DNA of 57,619 nt, from NCBI GenBank assembly GCA_947623935.1, contig CANQIE010000004.1, positions 1 through 57,619 on the forward strand, read 5' to 3'. Position numbers and translations under genes: made by a program. Shown here one piece after another: positions 47,886 through 57,619 of the stretch. Positions within the stretch are counted from its first letter, which is position 1, and every line of letters starts with the position of its first letter. The stretch comes from an uncultured Bacilli bacterium. Lineage in GTDB: Bacteria > Bacillota_I > Bacilli_A > RF39 > UBA660. Below the pieces are notes generated by a model that was not told the origin of the DNA, ran no database searches, and was given only the letters and a program-made list of their open reading frames with translations.

Positions 47886-49999
47886 TTTTCGTTAGTTCTT
47901 TTGGTCTTTATAATGAATTCATTTCCTTGATAATCAATTAAAACGGTATCATCTGGAATAATTTCATTTTGAATTAATTTCTTGGATAGTAAGGTTTCAA
48001 TCGTACGCGATACTAATCTTTTTAATGGTCGTGCTCCATACGATTGGTCATAACCTTCTTCAAGTAAAACTTTTTTAGCAGTAGACGAAAGTTCCAAATG
48101 AATATTTTGATCCGCCAAACGACTTTCCATATCCTTCATAATTTTATCTAGAATAAGAGATAAGTTTTCTTCCGTTAGGTAATTAAAGACTACGACTTCA
48201 TCAATACGGTTAATAAACTCTGGACGGAAATGATGTTGTACTTCTTCTAGTACTTTTTCTTTATGTCCTTCTAGGATGTGTTCACTTCCTAAGTTACTGG
48301 TCATAATGATAATCGTATTTTTAAAGTCAACACGTCTTCCTTGTGAATCGGTAACATGCCCATCGTCTAAGATTTGAAGTAATAAGTTTAGAACTTCAGG
48401 ATGTGCTTTTTCAACTTCATCGAATAGGACAATGCTGTATGGATTCCTACGCACCGCTTCGGTAAGTTGCCCTCCTTCATCGTATCCGACATAGCCTGGA
48501 GGAGAACCTATTAAACGAGATACACTAAACTTCTCCATGTATTCGCTCATATCAATTCGAATCATGTGTTTTTCATCATCAAACAACTCATAAGCAAGAC
48601 TTCTTGCTACTTCGGTTTTACCGACACCAGTAGGTCCTAAGAATAAGAATGAACCAATAGGACGGTTTGGATCTTTAATTCCACTTCTACTTCGTAATAT
48701 CGCATCACTTACTAGTTTTAAAGCTTCATCTTGTCCCATGACCCTTTTTCTTAAGTTTTCTTCTAGGTGAAGTAATTTTTCTTTTTCACCACTCATCAAT
48801 TTGGTAACTGGAATATGAGTCCATCTAGAAATAATACCCGCGATGGATTCTTCAGTTACGGTATCACTTAAGATTTGATTCTTCTCTTGACTATTTAACG
48901 TCTCTAATTCTTTTTCGATTTCAGGAATAACTCCATGACGAAGTCTAGCGGCTTTTTCTAAGTCGTAATCATTTTCTGCTTTATCTAGTTCAAACTGAGC
49001 ATTCTCCAGTTCACTTTTCTTTTTCTTAATTTGCTCGTAAATTTCTTTTTCATTTTCCCAAGCGCGTTTTAATTCTTCTTCTTTGCCTTTTTTAGCATTG
49101 AGTTCAAATTCAATTTCATCGAGTCGTTTTTTAGAAATCGCATCTTTTTCTTTTTTCAAAGCTTCTCTTTCTACTTCAAGGCGCATAATATCTCTTGTTA
49201 AAGTATCTAGAGATGTGGGAACGGAATCCATTTGTACTCGAATGGTAGCACAGGCTTCATCGACTAAATCGATGGCTTTATCGGGTAGGAAACGATCTGT
49301 AATATAACGATTCGATAAAGTGGCCGCGGCGACCAAAGCACGGTCTAGAATACTTACTCCATGATGGATTTCAAAACGTTGTTTTAGTCCACGCAAAATG
49401 GTAATGGTATCCAGTACTGTAGGCTCTTCTACTTTGACTTTTTGGAAACGTCTTTCAAGTGCCCCATCTTTTTCAATATATTTACGATACTCATTTAAAG
49501 TCGTGGCACCAATCACATGGATTTCACCACGTGCAAGTAAAGGTTTTAAAATGTTCGAAGTATCCATAGCTCCTTCCATGTTGTTAGATCCTACAATCAT
49601 GTGAATTTCATCGATGAAAAGAATAATTCCGCCGTCACTTTTCTTTACTTCATCTAATACTTTCTTTAAACGTTCCTCAAATTCACCACGATATTTTGCT
49701 CCCGCAATGAGAGACGCCATATCGAGTTCAAAAACCATTCTATTTTTTAGGCTAGAAGGTACATCGCCTTTTACAATACGAAGGGCAAGTCCTTCCACAA
49801 TCGCTGTTTTACCCACTCCAGGTTCACCGATTAAAACCGGATTGTTCTTGGTTTTTCTAGATAAAACACGGGTAATGGAACGAATTTCTTCATCACGACC
49901 AATCACTGGATCAATTTTACCCATTCGTGCTTGTTCTGTAATGTCACGTCCGTACTTTGTTAATACAAATTCTTCTTGTTCTTCTTGATTAAACATCAT
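47882..49999 (-). CDS. clpB: ClpB-type AAA+ disaggregase lacking the N-terminal Clp-N domain
   Basis: Begins [27 protein letters not shown]; two Walker A motifs GEPGVGKTA and GPTGVGKTE; coiled-coil M domain. Confidence 0.93.
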   Translation of the reverse strand: MMFNQEEQEEFVLTKYGRDITEQARMGKIDPVIGRDEEIRSITRVLSRKTKNNPVLIGEPGVGKTAIVEGLALRIVKGDVPSSLKNRMVFELDMASLIAGAKYRGEFEERLKKVLDEVKKSDGGIILFIDEIHMIVGSNNMEGAMDTSNILKPLLARGEIHVIGATTLNEYRKYIEKDGALERRFQKVKVEEPTVLDTITILRGLKQRFEIHHGVSILDRALVAAATLSNRYITDRFLPDKAIDLVDEACATIRVQMDSVPTSLDTLTRDIMRLEVEREALKKEKDAISKKRLDEIEFELNAKKGKEEELKRAWENEKEIYEQIKKKKSELENAQFELDKAENDYDLEKAARLRHGVIPEIEKELETLNSQEKNQILSDTVTEESIAGIISRWTHIPVTKLMSGEKEKLLHLEENLRKRVMGQDEALKLVSDAILRSRSGIKDPNRPIGSFLFLGPTGVGKTEVARSLAYELFDDEKHMIRIDMSEYMEKFSVSRLIGSPPGYVGYDEGGQLTEAVRRNPYSIVLFDEVEKAHPEVLNLLLQILDDGHVTDSQGRRVDFKNTIIIMTSNLGSEHILEGHKEKVLEEVQHHFRPEFINRIDEVVVFNYLTEENLSLILDKIMKDMESRLADQNIHLELSSTAKKVLLEEGYDQSYGARPLKRLVSRTIETLLSKKLIQNEIIPDDTVLIDYQGNEFIIKTKRTNEN

Positions 50000-50034
50000 A
50001 TCACCCTCTTTTCATTCTATATTATACGCTTATT

Positions 50035-50061
50035 TTAGCACTTGTCAACATAGAGTGCTAA
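50035..50061. promoter_or_regulatory. CIRCE element (HrcA operator) upstream of clpB
   Basis: TTAGCACTT-N9-GAGTGCTAA. Confidence 0.92.
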
Positions 50062-50069
50062 TTTTATTC

Positions 50070-50100
50070 AAAAAAAGAGCTAACGCCTATCAAACGTTAA
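50070..50100 (-). terminator. Terminator after the teichoic-acid-type transferase gene
   Basis: Minus strand GTTAACG-loop-CGTTAGC-TCTTTTTTT. Confidence 0.7.
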
Positions 50101-52770
50101 CTATTTTATCTTTTTTATTTCTTCATAAACTCGTTTGCAATTATTTCGATCATTGTACTGATAAAAAGATTCAATTCTTGTTAAATACTTCTTTTCTAAT
50201 TTGCAATCGTTTTTAATAGAACTGATAATTTCATCGACCGCACTATCGTAATCATATTTTACAGGTCCAAAGCCATTGTCTTCATAACTGAAATAGCCTT
50301 CTTTGTATAAATGTTTTTCAAAAAAAGATTCTCTATCAAATTGAGTATAGATAACCGGTTTCCTTAGATAAGCAAAATCAAATGGTACACTCGAATAATC
50401 ACTTATTAATAAACTGGCCTTATTAAATATATCTTGATAATCCGCAAAGCCATGAACCACCTTAATTAAATCATTTTCTTCAAAATCACGATAATTCTCC
50501 ATATGAGAAGGGTGAATGACGAAAATTCCGGTATAGCCTTTTTCTTTCATTACTTTAAGTAATTCTTTATCATTAATGAGCTTATTATAAAACTGAAAAT
50601 ATGTACTCTTATTAAACATTGGATTATATAATCTTTTTCCTTTTGCCGAATCTGATTTACCAGATAAATAATGTCGCCAAGTAGGCATGAAAGCAATCAA
50701 TTTTTGGCTTTCATCATATAGATTATCATATCTAGGAAGACCTGTGAGTTTTACTTCGTTTGAAGTATAACCATATTGGTCATTAAGAATAGAATCATAT
50801 TCTTTTTTCGCTGAAGTTACAAATAGACGAATATTTTTATTATATATATTGAGCCATCCAGAGATGTCATCCTTTGTAATTCCATGTTGTAAGAACACAA
50901 ACTTGTAATTATATAAATCATGGTAGTATCGTCCACTTCGATTAAAGGCATTTATCACCCAAGCATCGGCTTGGCTTGAAATAATTTTATCACTTAGTAA
51001 AAAATAAAGTTTATATTTGATTGAATTATAAGCTAATACGTTACCTATTTGTTTCATCTTTGAATAATCTTTTGAATTTTTATCAATTACAAAATAAGGT
51101 TTTATCTTTTTATCCTTTTGCTTCACAATATATTGAAACATGTGCATACCATTGTCATTAGCAACCGTAGTTCGATCCGATACTAACCATATCTCTTTTC
51201 TTTTAAATAGTTTTAAGAAACTATAGGCTAAGCGAAAAATCATTACTTTAAATTTTCTTTTTGCAAGTAAATCTATATACATTCTTAAAGAAAAACGTAT
51301 CCGATTTAAAAAATGATTCTTTATTACTTTTATCTTGTTATCGTGATAATAGTATAGTTGATTTCTATAAATATAGTAGGATTTAAATTTACTGTCGATT
51401 TTAGCATTATTTCCTGTGTTAAAATTTAATATTCCCGTATGTTTATTCTTATATATAAATTCAAAATAAATACTTTCTAAATTTTTAATCGGAACCGTAA
51501 TATGAAATCCTTGATTGGTCATAAAAGGTTGACCAAAGAATTTTTTTTCACCGCTATTGGTGTCTATTGTTTTTAACTCAATACGTTTTTTATTATTAAT
51601 CACTACATTAATTTTATAATCTTTTTTAGGTAAATAACAATTAACGAATCCGATCAAATCTAAATTATCTTCCTGAAAATTCATAGCATTTAGTTTAAGT
51701 AGATTTCTACTACTGAATGAAATTAAAGGTAATTGATGATACAAAAGAGCTTGCTCATCAAAAGTGAGACTATCAAAAACATTACATTGCTTAAGCAGTA
51801 AAGTTTGTATCATATATTCTGGAGCCATTCCACGTTGACTAAAAATAATTTTTTCATCAATATCTTTAAATATTTCCTTAGTAATAGAGAGATATTTATC
51901 GATTACTTCTTGAGAAATGTTGCTTGGAAAATCTGTTTTCATACGATATTTATAATCGTACATAATAAAATACATAATATAAGGAATCGCATAACCATAT
52001 TTTTCTTTAGATAAACGAATTAAATACTGATAACATAATGTAGGTGTTTTTAAATACCAATCTTCACTGCTATTTTTCGTCTGAATCGCAGAATTTTCAG
52101 ACCATCTTTTACGATATAAATAATGGGTCGATGCCATAAGGCCTATTTTTTCTTTGTTTAAAGCAAGTTCTAACATAAAACAAGCATCTTCACTGTATTT
52201 TACTTTTTCATTAAATTTTAATTTACTTTCTAACAAAGCAGAAGTTTTAATAATTGAACTAGTTCCTTGTAGTTGAATACAATCGAAATCTGTAAAAATA
52301 TCAATCACTTTATCCCGATCAAATTTATAATTTAAAGGATGCCCTGCCGTAGAAGCTTCAAACAATTTTATTTTAACTCCTACCAAATCAATTTCATCGT
52401 AATGTGCTTCAAAAAATTTATAGATTTTTTTGTAAGCTTTTCTCTCCCATTTATCATCACTATCTAAAAAATTAACATATTTTCCTTCAATATATTGCAT
52501 TCCTAAATTTCTGGCGCTGGATACTCCGCCATTTTCCTTTTTAATATACCTAATATTATCAGGATACATTTCTTTATATTTTAAACAAATCGCTTCAGAG
52601 TTATCAGGAGAACCGTCGTTTACTAAAATGATTTGAATATTTTTAATGCCAATCGTTTGATGAACCACCGATAGGATCGTTTCTTCTAAATAATCTTCTA
52701 CATTATAGATTGGAATAATAACTGAAAATTTATATTTATAATCCTTTTGTGATTTTGTTTTTACTTCCAT
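50101..52770 (-). CDS. Bifunctional GT2 glycosyltransferase / CDP-glycerol glycerophosphotransferase
   Basis: N-terminal FSVIIPIYNVEDYLEETILSVV..NDGSPDNS; C-terminal FLQHGITKDDISGWLN..MPTWRHYLSG..ISDYSSVPFDFAYLRKPVIY. Confidence 0.92.
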   Translation of the reverse strand: MEVKTKSQKDYKYKFSVIIPIYNVEDYLEETILSVVHQTIGIKNIQIILVNDGSPDNSEAICLKYKEMYPDNIRYIKKENGGVSSARNLGMQYIEGKYVNFLDSDDKWERKAYKKIYKFFEAHYDEIDLVGVKIKLFEASTAGHPLNYKFDRDKVIDIFTDFDCIQLQGTSSIIKTSALLESKLKFNEKVKYSEDACFMLELALNKEKIGLMASTHYLYRKRWSENSAIQTKNSSEDWYLKTPTLCYQYLIRLSKEKYGYAIPYIMYFIMYDYKYRMKTDFPSNISQEVIDKYLSITKEIFKDIDEKIIFSQRGMAPEYMIQTLLLKQCNVFDSLTFDEQALLYHQLPLISFSSRNLLKLNAMNFQEDNLDLIGFVNCYLPKKDYKINVVINNKKRIELKTIDTNSGEKKFFGQPFMTNQGFHITVPIKNLESIYFEFIYKNKHTGILNFNTGNNAKIDSKFKSYYIYRNQLYYYHDNKIKVIKNHFLNRIRFSLRMYIDLLAKRKFKVMIFRLAYSFLKLFKRKEIWLVSDRTTVANDNGMHMFQYIVKQKDKKIKPYFVIDKNSKDYSKMKQIGNVLAYNSIKYKLYFLLSDKIISSQADAWVINAFNRSGRYYHDLYNYKFVFLQHGITKDDISGWLNIYNKNIRLFVTSAKKEYDSILNDQYGYTSNEVKLTGLPRYDNLYDESQKLIAFMPTWRHYLSGKSDSAKGKRLYNPMFNKSTYFQFYNKLINDKELLKVMKEKGYTGIFVIHPSHMENYRDFEENDLIKVVHGFADYQDIFNKASLLISDYSSVPFDFAYLRKPVIYTQFDRESFFEKHLYKEGYFSYEDNGFGPVKYDYDSAVDEIISSIKNDCKLEKKYLTRIESFYQYNDRNNCKRVYEEIKKIK

Positions 52771-52849
52771 GCTAACCTCTCTTACATCTACTAGAATGTT
52801 ACTTTCTTTATTTCTATCTTAACATAGAAATAAATAAGGGTCAAATAAA

Positions 52850-52880
52850 GAAAAAGCACTTACTTCGTTGTAAGTACTTC
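52850..52880 (-). terminator. Terminator overlapping the 3' end of the S41 protease gene
   Basis: GTACTTAC-aacga-AGTAAGTGC followed by TTTTTCTTT on minus strand. Confidence 0.6.
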
Positions 52881-54200
52881 TATAGCTTTAGTAAGAACGG
52901 GATCATTGTTTTCTGGATCGAGTTCAAATTGATTATCTGTATCAACTTCAATATCTGGTTTTACACCGACTTCATTTACCCAATTTCCAAGAGGAGTTAA
53001 CCATTTTTGAATCGTATATTTAATTTGTGATCCACTTGATAATGAACGCGTTGTTTGTACCGTTCCTTTTCCAAACGTTGTCTTTCCTATTAAAGTTGCT
53101 CCATAAGATTCCTTTAGGCTAGAAGCAAGAATTTCAGAAGCAGATGCACTTTCACCATTGATTAGAACAACAATCGGTAAGTTGAAATTACTACTTCGTG
53201 TAGAGTAAATTGGTTGTTTAATGCCTTTGGTCTCTAATTGATAAATAATCTTTCCTTTAGGAATAAATAAAGAAGCAATACTTTCAACCGATGATAAATG
53301 TCCACCTAAATTATCTCGTACATCGATAATTAAACTATCGATTTCTTTGGTTTGTAAGCGCAATAATTCTTGTTCAAATTGATTAAACGTATTTTCAGCA
53401 AAGATATCAATTTTAATCATACCGATTTTTTGATCTTCTTTTTCAATTACTTCGCCATGAACGGATGTAATCTCTACTTTGCGACGAACCAAGGAGAAAG
53501 TTAATTTTTCTTCTTTCCGTAACACGGTTAAAGTAACAGAACTTCCTTCTTCACCTTTGAGTAATTCCGATATTTCATCTAATGTTTTTTCTCCAATTTC
53601 TTCATCATTCACTGCAATGATTTGATCTCCTACTTGAAGACCTGCATTCATTCCTGAACTATTATCGAATAAAGAATTTATAAATACACTTCCATCTGTA
53701 TATTTAATAACTTCTGCACCAATACCAACATAAGAGCCTGTAACTTGTTGATTAAAATCATCGGTTTCTTCTTTTTCCATATAAGAAGTAAATGGATCTC
53801 CTAAATATTCGATCATTCCTTCAATACCTGCTTCAGCCATGGCTTCTTCATCGATATCTTCGTAGTAGTTTGCTTTTAATTCATCGTATACATTCATAAA
53901 TTCTGCTAACTCTTCTGAAATAGGACTAGAAGAATTAATAAGCGGTCCTATATTGTTGGTATTATTGGCAATCACCACAAAAGCACCTAAGAAACTTCCA
54001 AATACCAGTGTAATAATCATAATAATGACCACTTCTAAAAAGTTGAAGCCTGCTTTCTTTTCTACAACAATCTCTTTTACTTCTTCTTTCGGCTCTTTTT
54101 CTTCTATCTTTTTAACCGGCACTTTTCCTTTTGCCGTTACTTTTTTAGTTTCCTTTTTTATCTCTTTTTTTGTATCTTTCTTTTCTTCCTTCTTATCCAT
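52860..54200 (-). CDS. S41-family C-terminal processing protease with PDZ domain
   Basis: GIGAEVIKYTDG..AGLQVGDQIIAVND; DVRDNLGGHLSSV; VLINGESASASEILASSLKE. Confidence 0.95.
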   Translation of the reverse strand: MDKKEEKKDTKKEIKKETKKVTAKGKVPVKKIEEKEPKEEVKEIVVEKKAGFNFLEVVIIMIITLVFGSFLGAFVVIANNTNNIGPLINSSSPISEELAEFMNVYDELKANYYEDIDEEAMAEAGIEGMIEYLGDPFTSYMEKEETDDFNQQVTGSYVGIGAEVIKYTDGSVFINSLFDNSSGMNAGLQVGDQIIAVNDEEIGEKTLDEISELLKGEEGSSVTLTVLRKEEKLTFSLVRRKVEITSVHGEVIEKEDQKIGMIKIDIFAENTFNQFEQELLRLQTKEIDSLIIDVRDNLGGHLSSVESIASLFIPKGKIIYQLETKGIKQPIYSTRSSNFNLPIVVLINGESASASEILASSLKESYGATLIGKTTFGKGTVQTTRSLSSGSQIKYTIQKWLTPLGNWVNEVGVKPDIEVDTDNQFELDPENNDPVLTKAIEVLTTK

Positions 54201-54285
54201 GTTACCACCTCTATATTGTCCATTAACATCATATCATATTTTTGTATGAAAAAAAAGAATGTTTCCATTCTTTTTAAATTCCTAA

Positions 54286-54362
54286 TGGCGCCCCAACTAG
54301 GACTTGAACCTAGGACCCCTTGATTAACAGTCAAGTGCTCTAACCAACTGAGCTATTGAGGC
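54286..54362 (-). tRNA. tRNA-Asn (GTT), CCA encoded
   Basis: GCCTCAA acceptor, CTTGA-CTGTTAA-TCAAG anticodon arm, CTAGG-TTCAAGT-CCTAG T arm, TTGGGGC-G-CCA. Confidence 0.95.
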
Positions 54363-54417
54363 AAAATTTAAAAAAGACTATTTATACTATGAGAAAAAAT
54401 AATCTTTTTTATACTTT

Positions 54418-55014
54418 TTAATCGGTATCAACTAATCCATAAAGGTATTTTTCAATTTCGTCTTTTCCTTCTAGGTATTTTGTAATCTTTCCTTTTTCAA
54501 TATGAAGTAAGGTTGGACTTTTTACTTGTAATTCCGAAAGTTTAGTTGCTTTTTTATTGGACTTTTCTTCATTATGGTATGCTTTATTGAATCCTTTATC
54601 TAAGTCGACATAGTAGATATTCTCTGATCCTGTTGAATTCGTATAATTATCACTTGCTTGCATTAACAACGTAGTAACATCGTTTGTATAGTCCATCAAC
54701 ATAACATAATATTTTTCATCTTGTTGATTAAAGATTTCTCCTGCAATTATTTCTTGGTATTGAATTTCAGCAGGAGTACTTTCTCTTGGTGTATCCCATA
54801 ATTTAATTTCTCCTTTTAGAATCGCACTTGTCAAATAAACCCCAAAGAATATGACGATAATAACAACTAGTAAGATAATGGCTTTTTTAGGTTCCATTTC
54901 TGAACTGGTTGCTTCTTCAAGCATTCTTTTTTCTTCTCTTTTTGCTTTTCTTGCACTTTTTGTTTTTGTTGTTGTTTTTTTCATTTTTTCCTCACCTATT
55001 TCCAATTGTATCAT
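54418..55014 (-). CDS. Membrane-anchored thioredoxin-fold-like protein
   Basis: TM IILLVVIIVIFFGVYLTSAIL; C-terminal SPTLLHIEKGKITKYLEG resembles the thioredoxin cis-Pro region; no CxxC. Confidence 0.55.
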   Translation of the reverse strand: MIQLEIGEEKMKKTTTKTKSARKAKREEKRMLEEATSSEMEPKKAIILLVVIIVIFFGVYLTSAILKGEIKLWDTPRESTPAEIQYQEIIAGEIFNQQDEKYYVMLMDYTNDVTTLLMQASDNYTNSTGSENIYYVDLDKGFNKAYHNEEKSNKKATKLSELQVKSPTLLHIEKGKITKYLEGKDEIEKYLYGLVDTD

Positions 55015-55044
55015 GATTTTTCAAAAAAATAAACATTTTCATGC

Positions 55045-55896
55045 TTATTTCGTCTCAAGTTCTTTTTCAGCAATATATTCATAACTTAGTGCGTTATTGC
55101 TTGTAATAACACTTTTTCCAATTTCATCTTCTAGAGCTCTTCTTGTATTACCTGCAATTTTGCCACCCCGTTTTGCTACTTCTATATTCTCTTTTAATCC
55201 TTTTGGATTTTTCTCTCTAGCTATTTCTCTTGTTGCTATTTCTCCTAAATCTGCAAGTATAACTTCAACATCGGTCATATTATCTCTTAATGATTCTTTT
55301 CTAAGACCTTTAAAGAATTTGTACTGTTGGGCAGTCATACCAGACCATTCTTTATAAATTTCATTTGTTAGAATAGCATATTCATCTGGCTCTGTGATAC
55401 CACCATCTTTCCAAACATCAGTAAGTTGCTTCCTATCTTGAATACTTTTTACTCTTTTGGCAATCCACTTTTCATCATAGCCCTTAGTTCTATACAAATC
55501 TACTGCTCTTTGTACGGCAATCGAAGGATCGAACGTTTCATTAATTCTTTCACTACCAAGTTTTGCTAACCATTGTTTAATGGGTTCTGCATTCTTACTA
55601 GGAATAGATTCAATAATTCGAAACATTCCTTCAATATCAACGACATCAGTCATACGATATTTACCATCTTTGGCTTTAAGTTTCAAAGCGTTACAATTTG
55701 TAACGGTTTCATTTCCCTCATCTTTAAGTCTTTTTTTAAGTACTCTCCAATATGTTTGAGGATTTTCACTTTCTGAAACAATACCTACTATATCCACCAC
55801 ACTGATATAATATTTTTCTTGTTCTTTATCCCATACAGTTCTTATGGTTTCGTTATTAAATATTTTGTTTACTAAATGCATTTTATCTTGATCCAT
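55045..55896 (-). CDS. Bro-N-type (prophage antirepressor-like) protein with DinD-like C-terminus
   Basis: IRTVWDKEQEKYYISVVDIVGIVSES..YWRVLKKRLK; C-terminal DVEVILADLGEIATREIAR. Confidence 0.8.
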   Translation of the reverse strand: MDQDKMHLVNKIFNNETIRTVWDKEQEKYYISVVDIVGIVSESENPQTYWRVLKKRLKDEGNETVTNCNALKLKAKDGKYRMTDVVDIEGMFRIIESIPSKNAEPIKQWLAKLGSERINETFDPSIAVQRAVDLYRTKGYDEKWIAKRVKSIQDRKQLTDVWKDGGITEPDEYAILTNEIYKEWSGMTAQQYKFFKGLRKESLRDNMTDVEVILADLGEIATREIAREKNPKGLKENIEVAKRGGKIAGNTRRALEDEIGKSVITSNNALSYEYIAEKELETK

Positions 55897-55947
55897 ATGC
55901 CACCTCCTATATTCAATGTATCAAACATTTGGTCTGATACCAGTTTT

Positions 55948-56523
55948 TTATGAATTTTTAATATCTTCTATTTTTGTTTTTTCATCGATATATTTATAAT
56001 TTAAAGCGTTATTGCTTGATATTACTGAATCTCCCAATTTTCTCTCAAGATCTTCCCTAGCAATTTTTGCAGTATTACCACCCATTTTTGCTATTTTTTT
56101 ATTTTGCTCTAAACCATAAGGTTTATGCTTTTTCGCAAGTTCTCTTGTTGCAGTTTCTCCTAAATCCGTTAAAAGAACTTCGATATCCGTCATATTATCT
56201 CTTAAAGATTCTTTACGAATTCCTTTAAATGCTTTATACTCATTTGCTTTCATTCCGGACCATTCTTTATAAATTTCATTCGTTAAAATAGCATATTCCT
56301 TATTTTCCGTTATCCCTCCGTCTTGCCAAACATCCGTTAATTGTTTTCTTCTCACAATTCCATCTAATCTGTCTTTAATCCACTTATCACTATATCCTCG
56401 CCTTCTGTAATAATCCACTGCCCGATTAATAGCAATTTCTGGATCAAACACTTCATCAACTCTCTCACCACCTAAATGAGCAAGCCATAATTTAAAAGGT
56501 TCTCTCTTTAGATCAAAATGACA
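55948..56523 (-). pseudogene. Truncated Bro/DinD-like paralog lacking the Bro-N domain
   Basis: Homologous to the C-terminal part of 55045-55896 (VFDPEIAINRAVDYYRRRGYSDKWIKDRL); reading frame continues upstream without ATG to the DUF1016 stop codon. Confidence 0.65.
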
Positions 56524-57543
56524 CTATTCATTTTCTAAATCGATATGTAGATTTAATTCTTCTTCAGTTGGTAATTCTTTTAAAATTTCAGGTGGTAAAT
56601 ATTCTGATAATTCATATGAACTAACTCCAATAGGTTTATGTATATCTTTTAAAGCATATTCAACCGAAAATTTATCTTTATCTCGACAAAGTATTAATCC
56701 TATACTTGGATTATCTTGTTTATCTTTGACTAAATCATCTATTACTGATAGGTAAAAATTAACTTTTCCTATATATTCGGGTTTAAATTCAGTATTTTTT
56801 AGTTCAACTACAACATAACAATGAAGTTTAGTATGATAAAATAATAAATCAATAAAATATTCTTTGTTTCCAACTTCTAATTTATATTGGTTTCCAACAA
56901 AACTAAATCCATTTCCTAATTCTAATAATACAGTTTTTATTTTTTCAACCATAGCTTGTTCCAATTCAGTTTCAATGTAGTTTTGTTTTAATCCGGTTAA
57001 ATTGAGAATAAAAGGATCTTTCATCATATCTTTTGCCAAGTCACTTTGAGGTTTAGGTAGAGTATCATAAAAATTATTTGGCTTGTCTCCAAGAACTTGT
57101 CTTTCATACAATTTGCTTTTTATTTGAAATGCTAATACATCATAACTCCAACCATTAATTAATGTTTGTTCCATATACCAAACTCTTTGAATATTATCTT
57201 CAATCTTGTCTAAAATAAGCATATTATGTGACCAAGGAATTTGTGCAGACGATGTCTGCACTTTTTCACTTTTTGAGCATTCAATATAATATTTTTTCAT
57301 ATTTTTTAAATTTCGTACAGAGAAACCTTTAATATTTGGAAATGTCAATTTAAGTTCTATTGCTAATTCATCAATAAATTTATTACCCCAACTAGAATTT
57401 TCATTAATTGTTTTTCCAATATTATAATATAATTTTAATAAATTCATATTAGCATTTTTAAAAATTTCATACTTCGTTTTATTTATCTCTTGCTTTATCT
57501 GTTCTACGATATTTTTAAAATCTTTCACTTCAGTTGCTAACAT
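56524..57543 (-). CDS. DUF1016/YhcG-family PD-(D/E)XK nuclease domain protein
   Basis: YYNIGKTINENSSWGNKFIDELAIEL; YFIDLLFYHTKLHCYVVVELKNTEFKPEYIGKVNFYL. Confidence 0.92.
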   Translation of the reverse strand: MLATEVKDFKNIVEQIKQEINKTKYEIFKNANMNLLKLYYNIGKTINENSSWGNKFIDELAIELKLTFPNIKGFSVRNLKNMKKYYIECSKSEKVQTSSAQIPWSHNMLILDKIEDNIQRVWYMEQTLINGWSYDVLAFQIKSKLYERQVLGDKPNNFYDTLPKPQSDLAKDMMKDPFILNLTGLKQNYIETELEQAMVEKIKTVLLELGNGFSFVGNQYKLEVGNKEYFIDLLFYHTKLHCYVVVELKNTEFKPEYIGKVNFYLSVIDDLVKDKQDNPSIGLILCRDKDKFSVEYALKDIHKPIGVSSYELSEYLPPEILKELPTEEELNLHIDLENE

Positions 57544-57561
57544 TTTAATTCCTCCTTTTTT

Positions 57562-57587
57562 AATTTTGCGGACGCGTCTGCAAAATT
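57562..57587. repeat. 26-bp near-perfect palindrome upstream of the DUF1016 gene
   Basis: AATTTTGCGGACGCGTCTGCAAAATT, one mismatched pair. Confidence 0.8.
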
Positions 57588-57619
57588 TATTAAACTCTTT
57601 TTATCAATTCTGATATTGG

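Overview
AT-rich Firmicutes-type chromosomal window, probably a gut-associated, spore-forming Bacilli/Mollicutes-like lineage (inferred from gene content only). The backbone is mostly minus-strand housekeeping genes: gatCAB, a T-box-led leuS operon, a GH31 glucosidase, a formate-THF ligase, CIRCE-controlled clpB, an S41 protease and tRNA-Asn. A spore-surface-like set is also present (LysM, collagen-like and Cse60-like proteins). The most interesting signals are: (1) two tandem intergenic cassettes at about 13.48-14.30 kb, absent from the ORF track, with complete type I toxin-antitoxin architecture (27-30 aa hydrophobic peptide ORFs, conserved sense and antisense promoters and terminators, and a covarying 5'/3' long-range pairing); (2) a nine-gene operon (about 26.35-37.12 kb) of SPFH, zinc-ribbon, Tim44-like, WG-repeat and VWA/TSP3/putative papain-like protease proteins, whose apparent promoter has a G9 homopolymer exactly in the -35/-10 spacer, i.e. 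a predicted phase-variable switch; (3) a surface protein whose GC-rich C-terminus looks like the variable region of a diversity-generating retroelement target, with no reverse transcriptase in the window; (4) a thioester/SpaA-repeat adhesin with four exact-length 558-bp repeats, whose VPNTG sorting signal lacks an in-frame membrane segment while the overlapping sortase ORF supplies one in the +1 frame. All calls are by eye from sequence and translations; no database searches were run.
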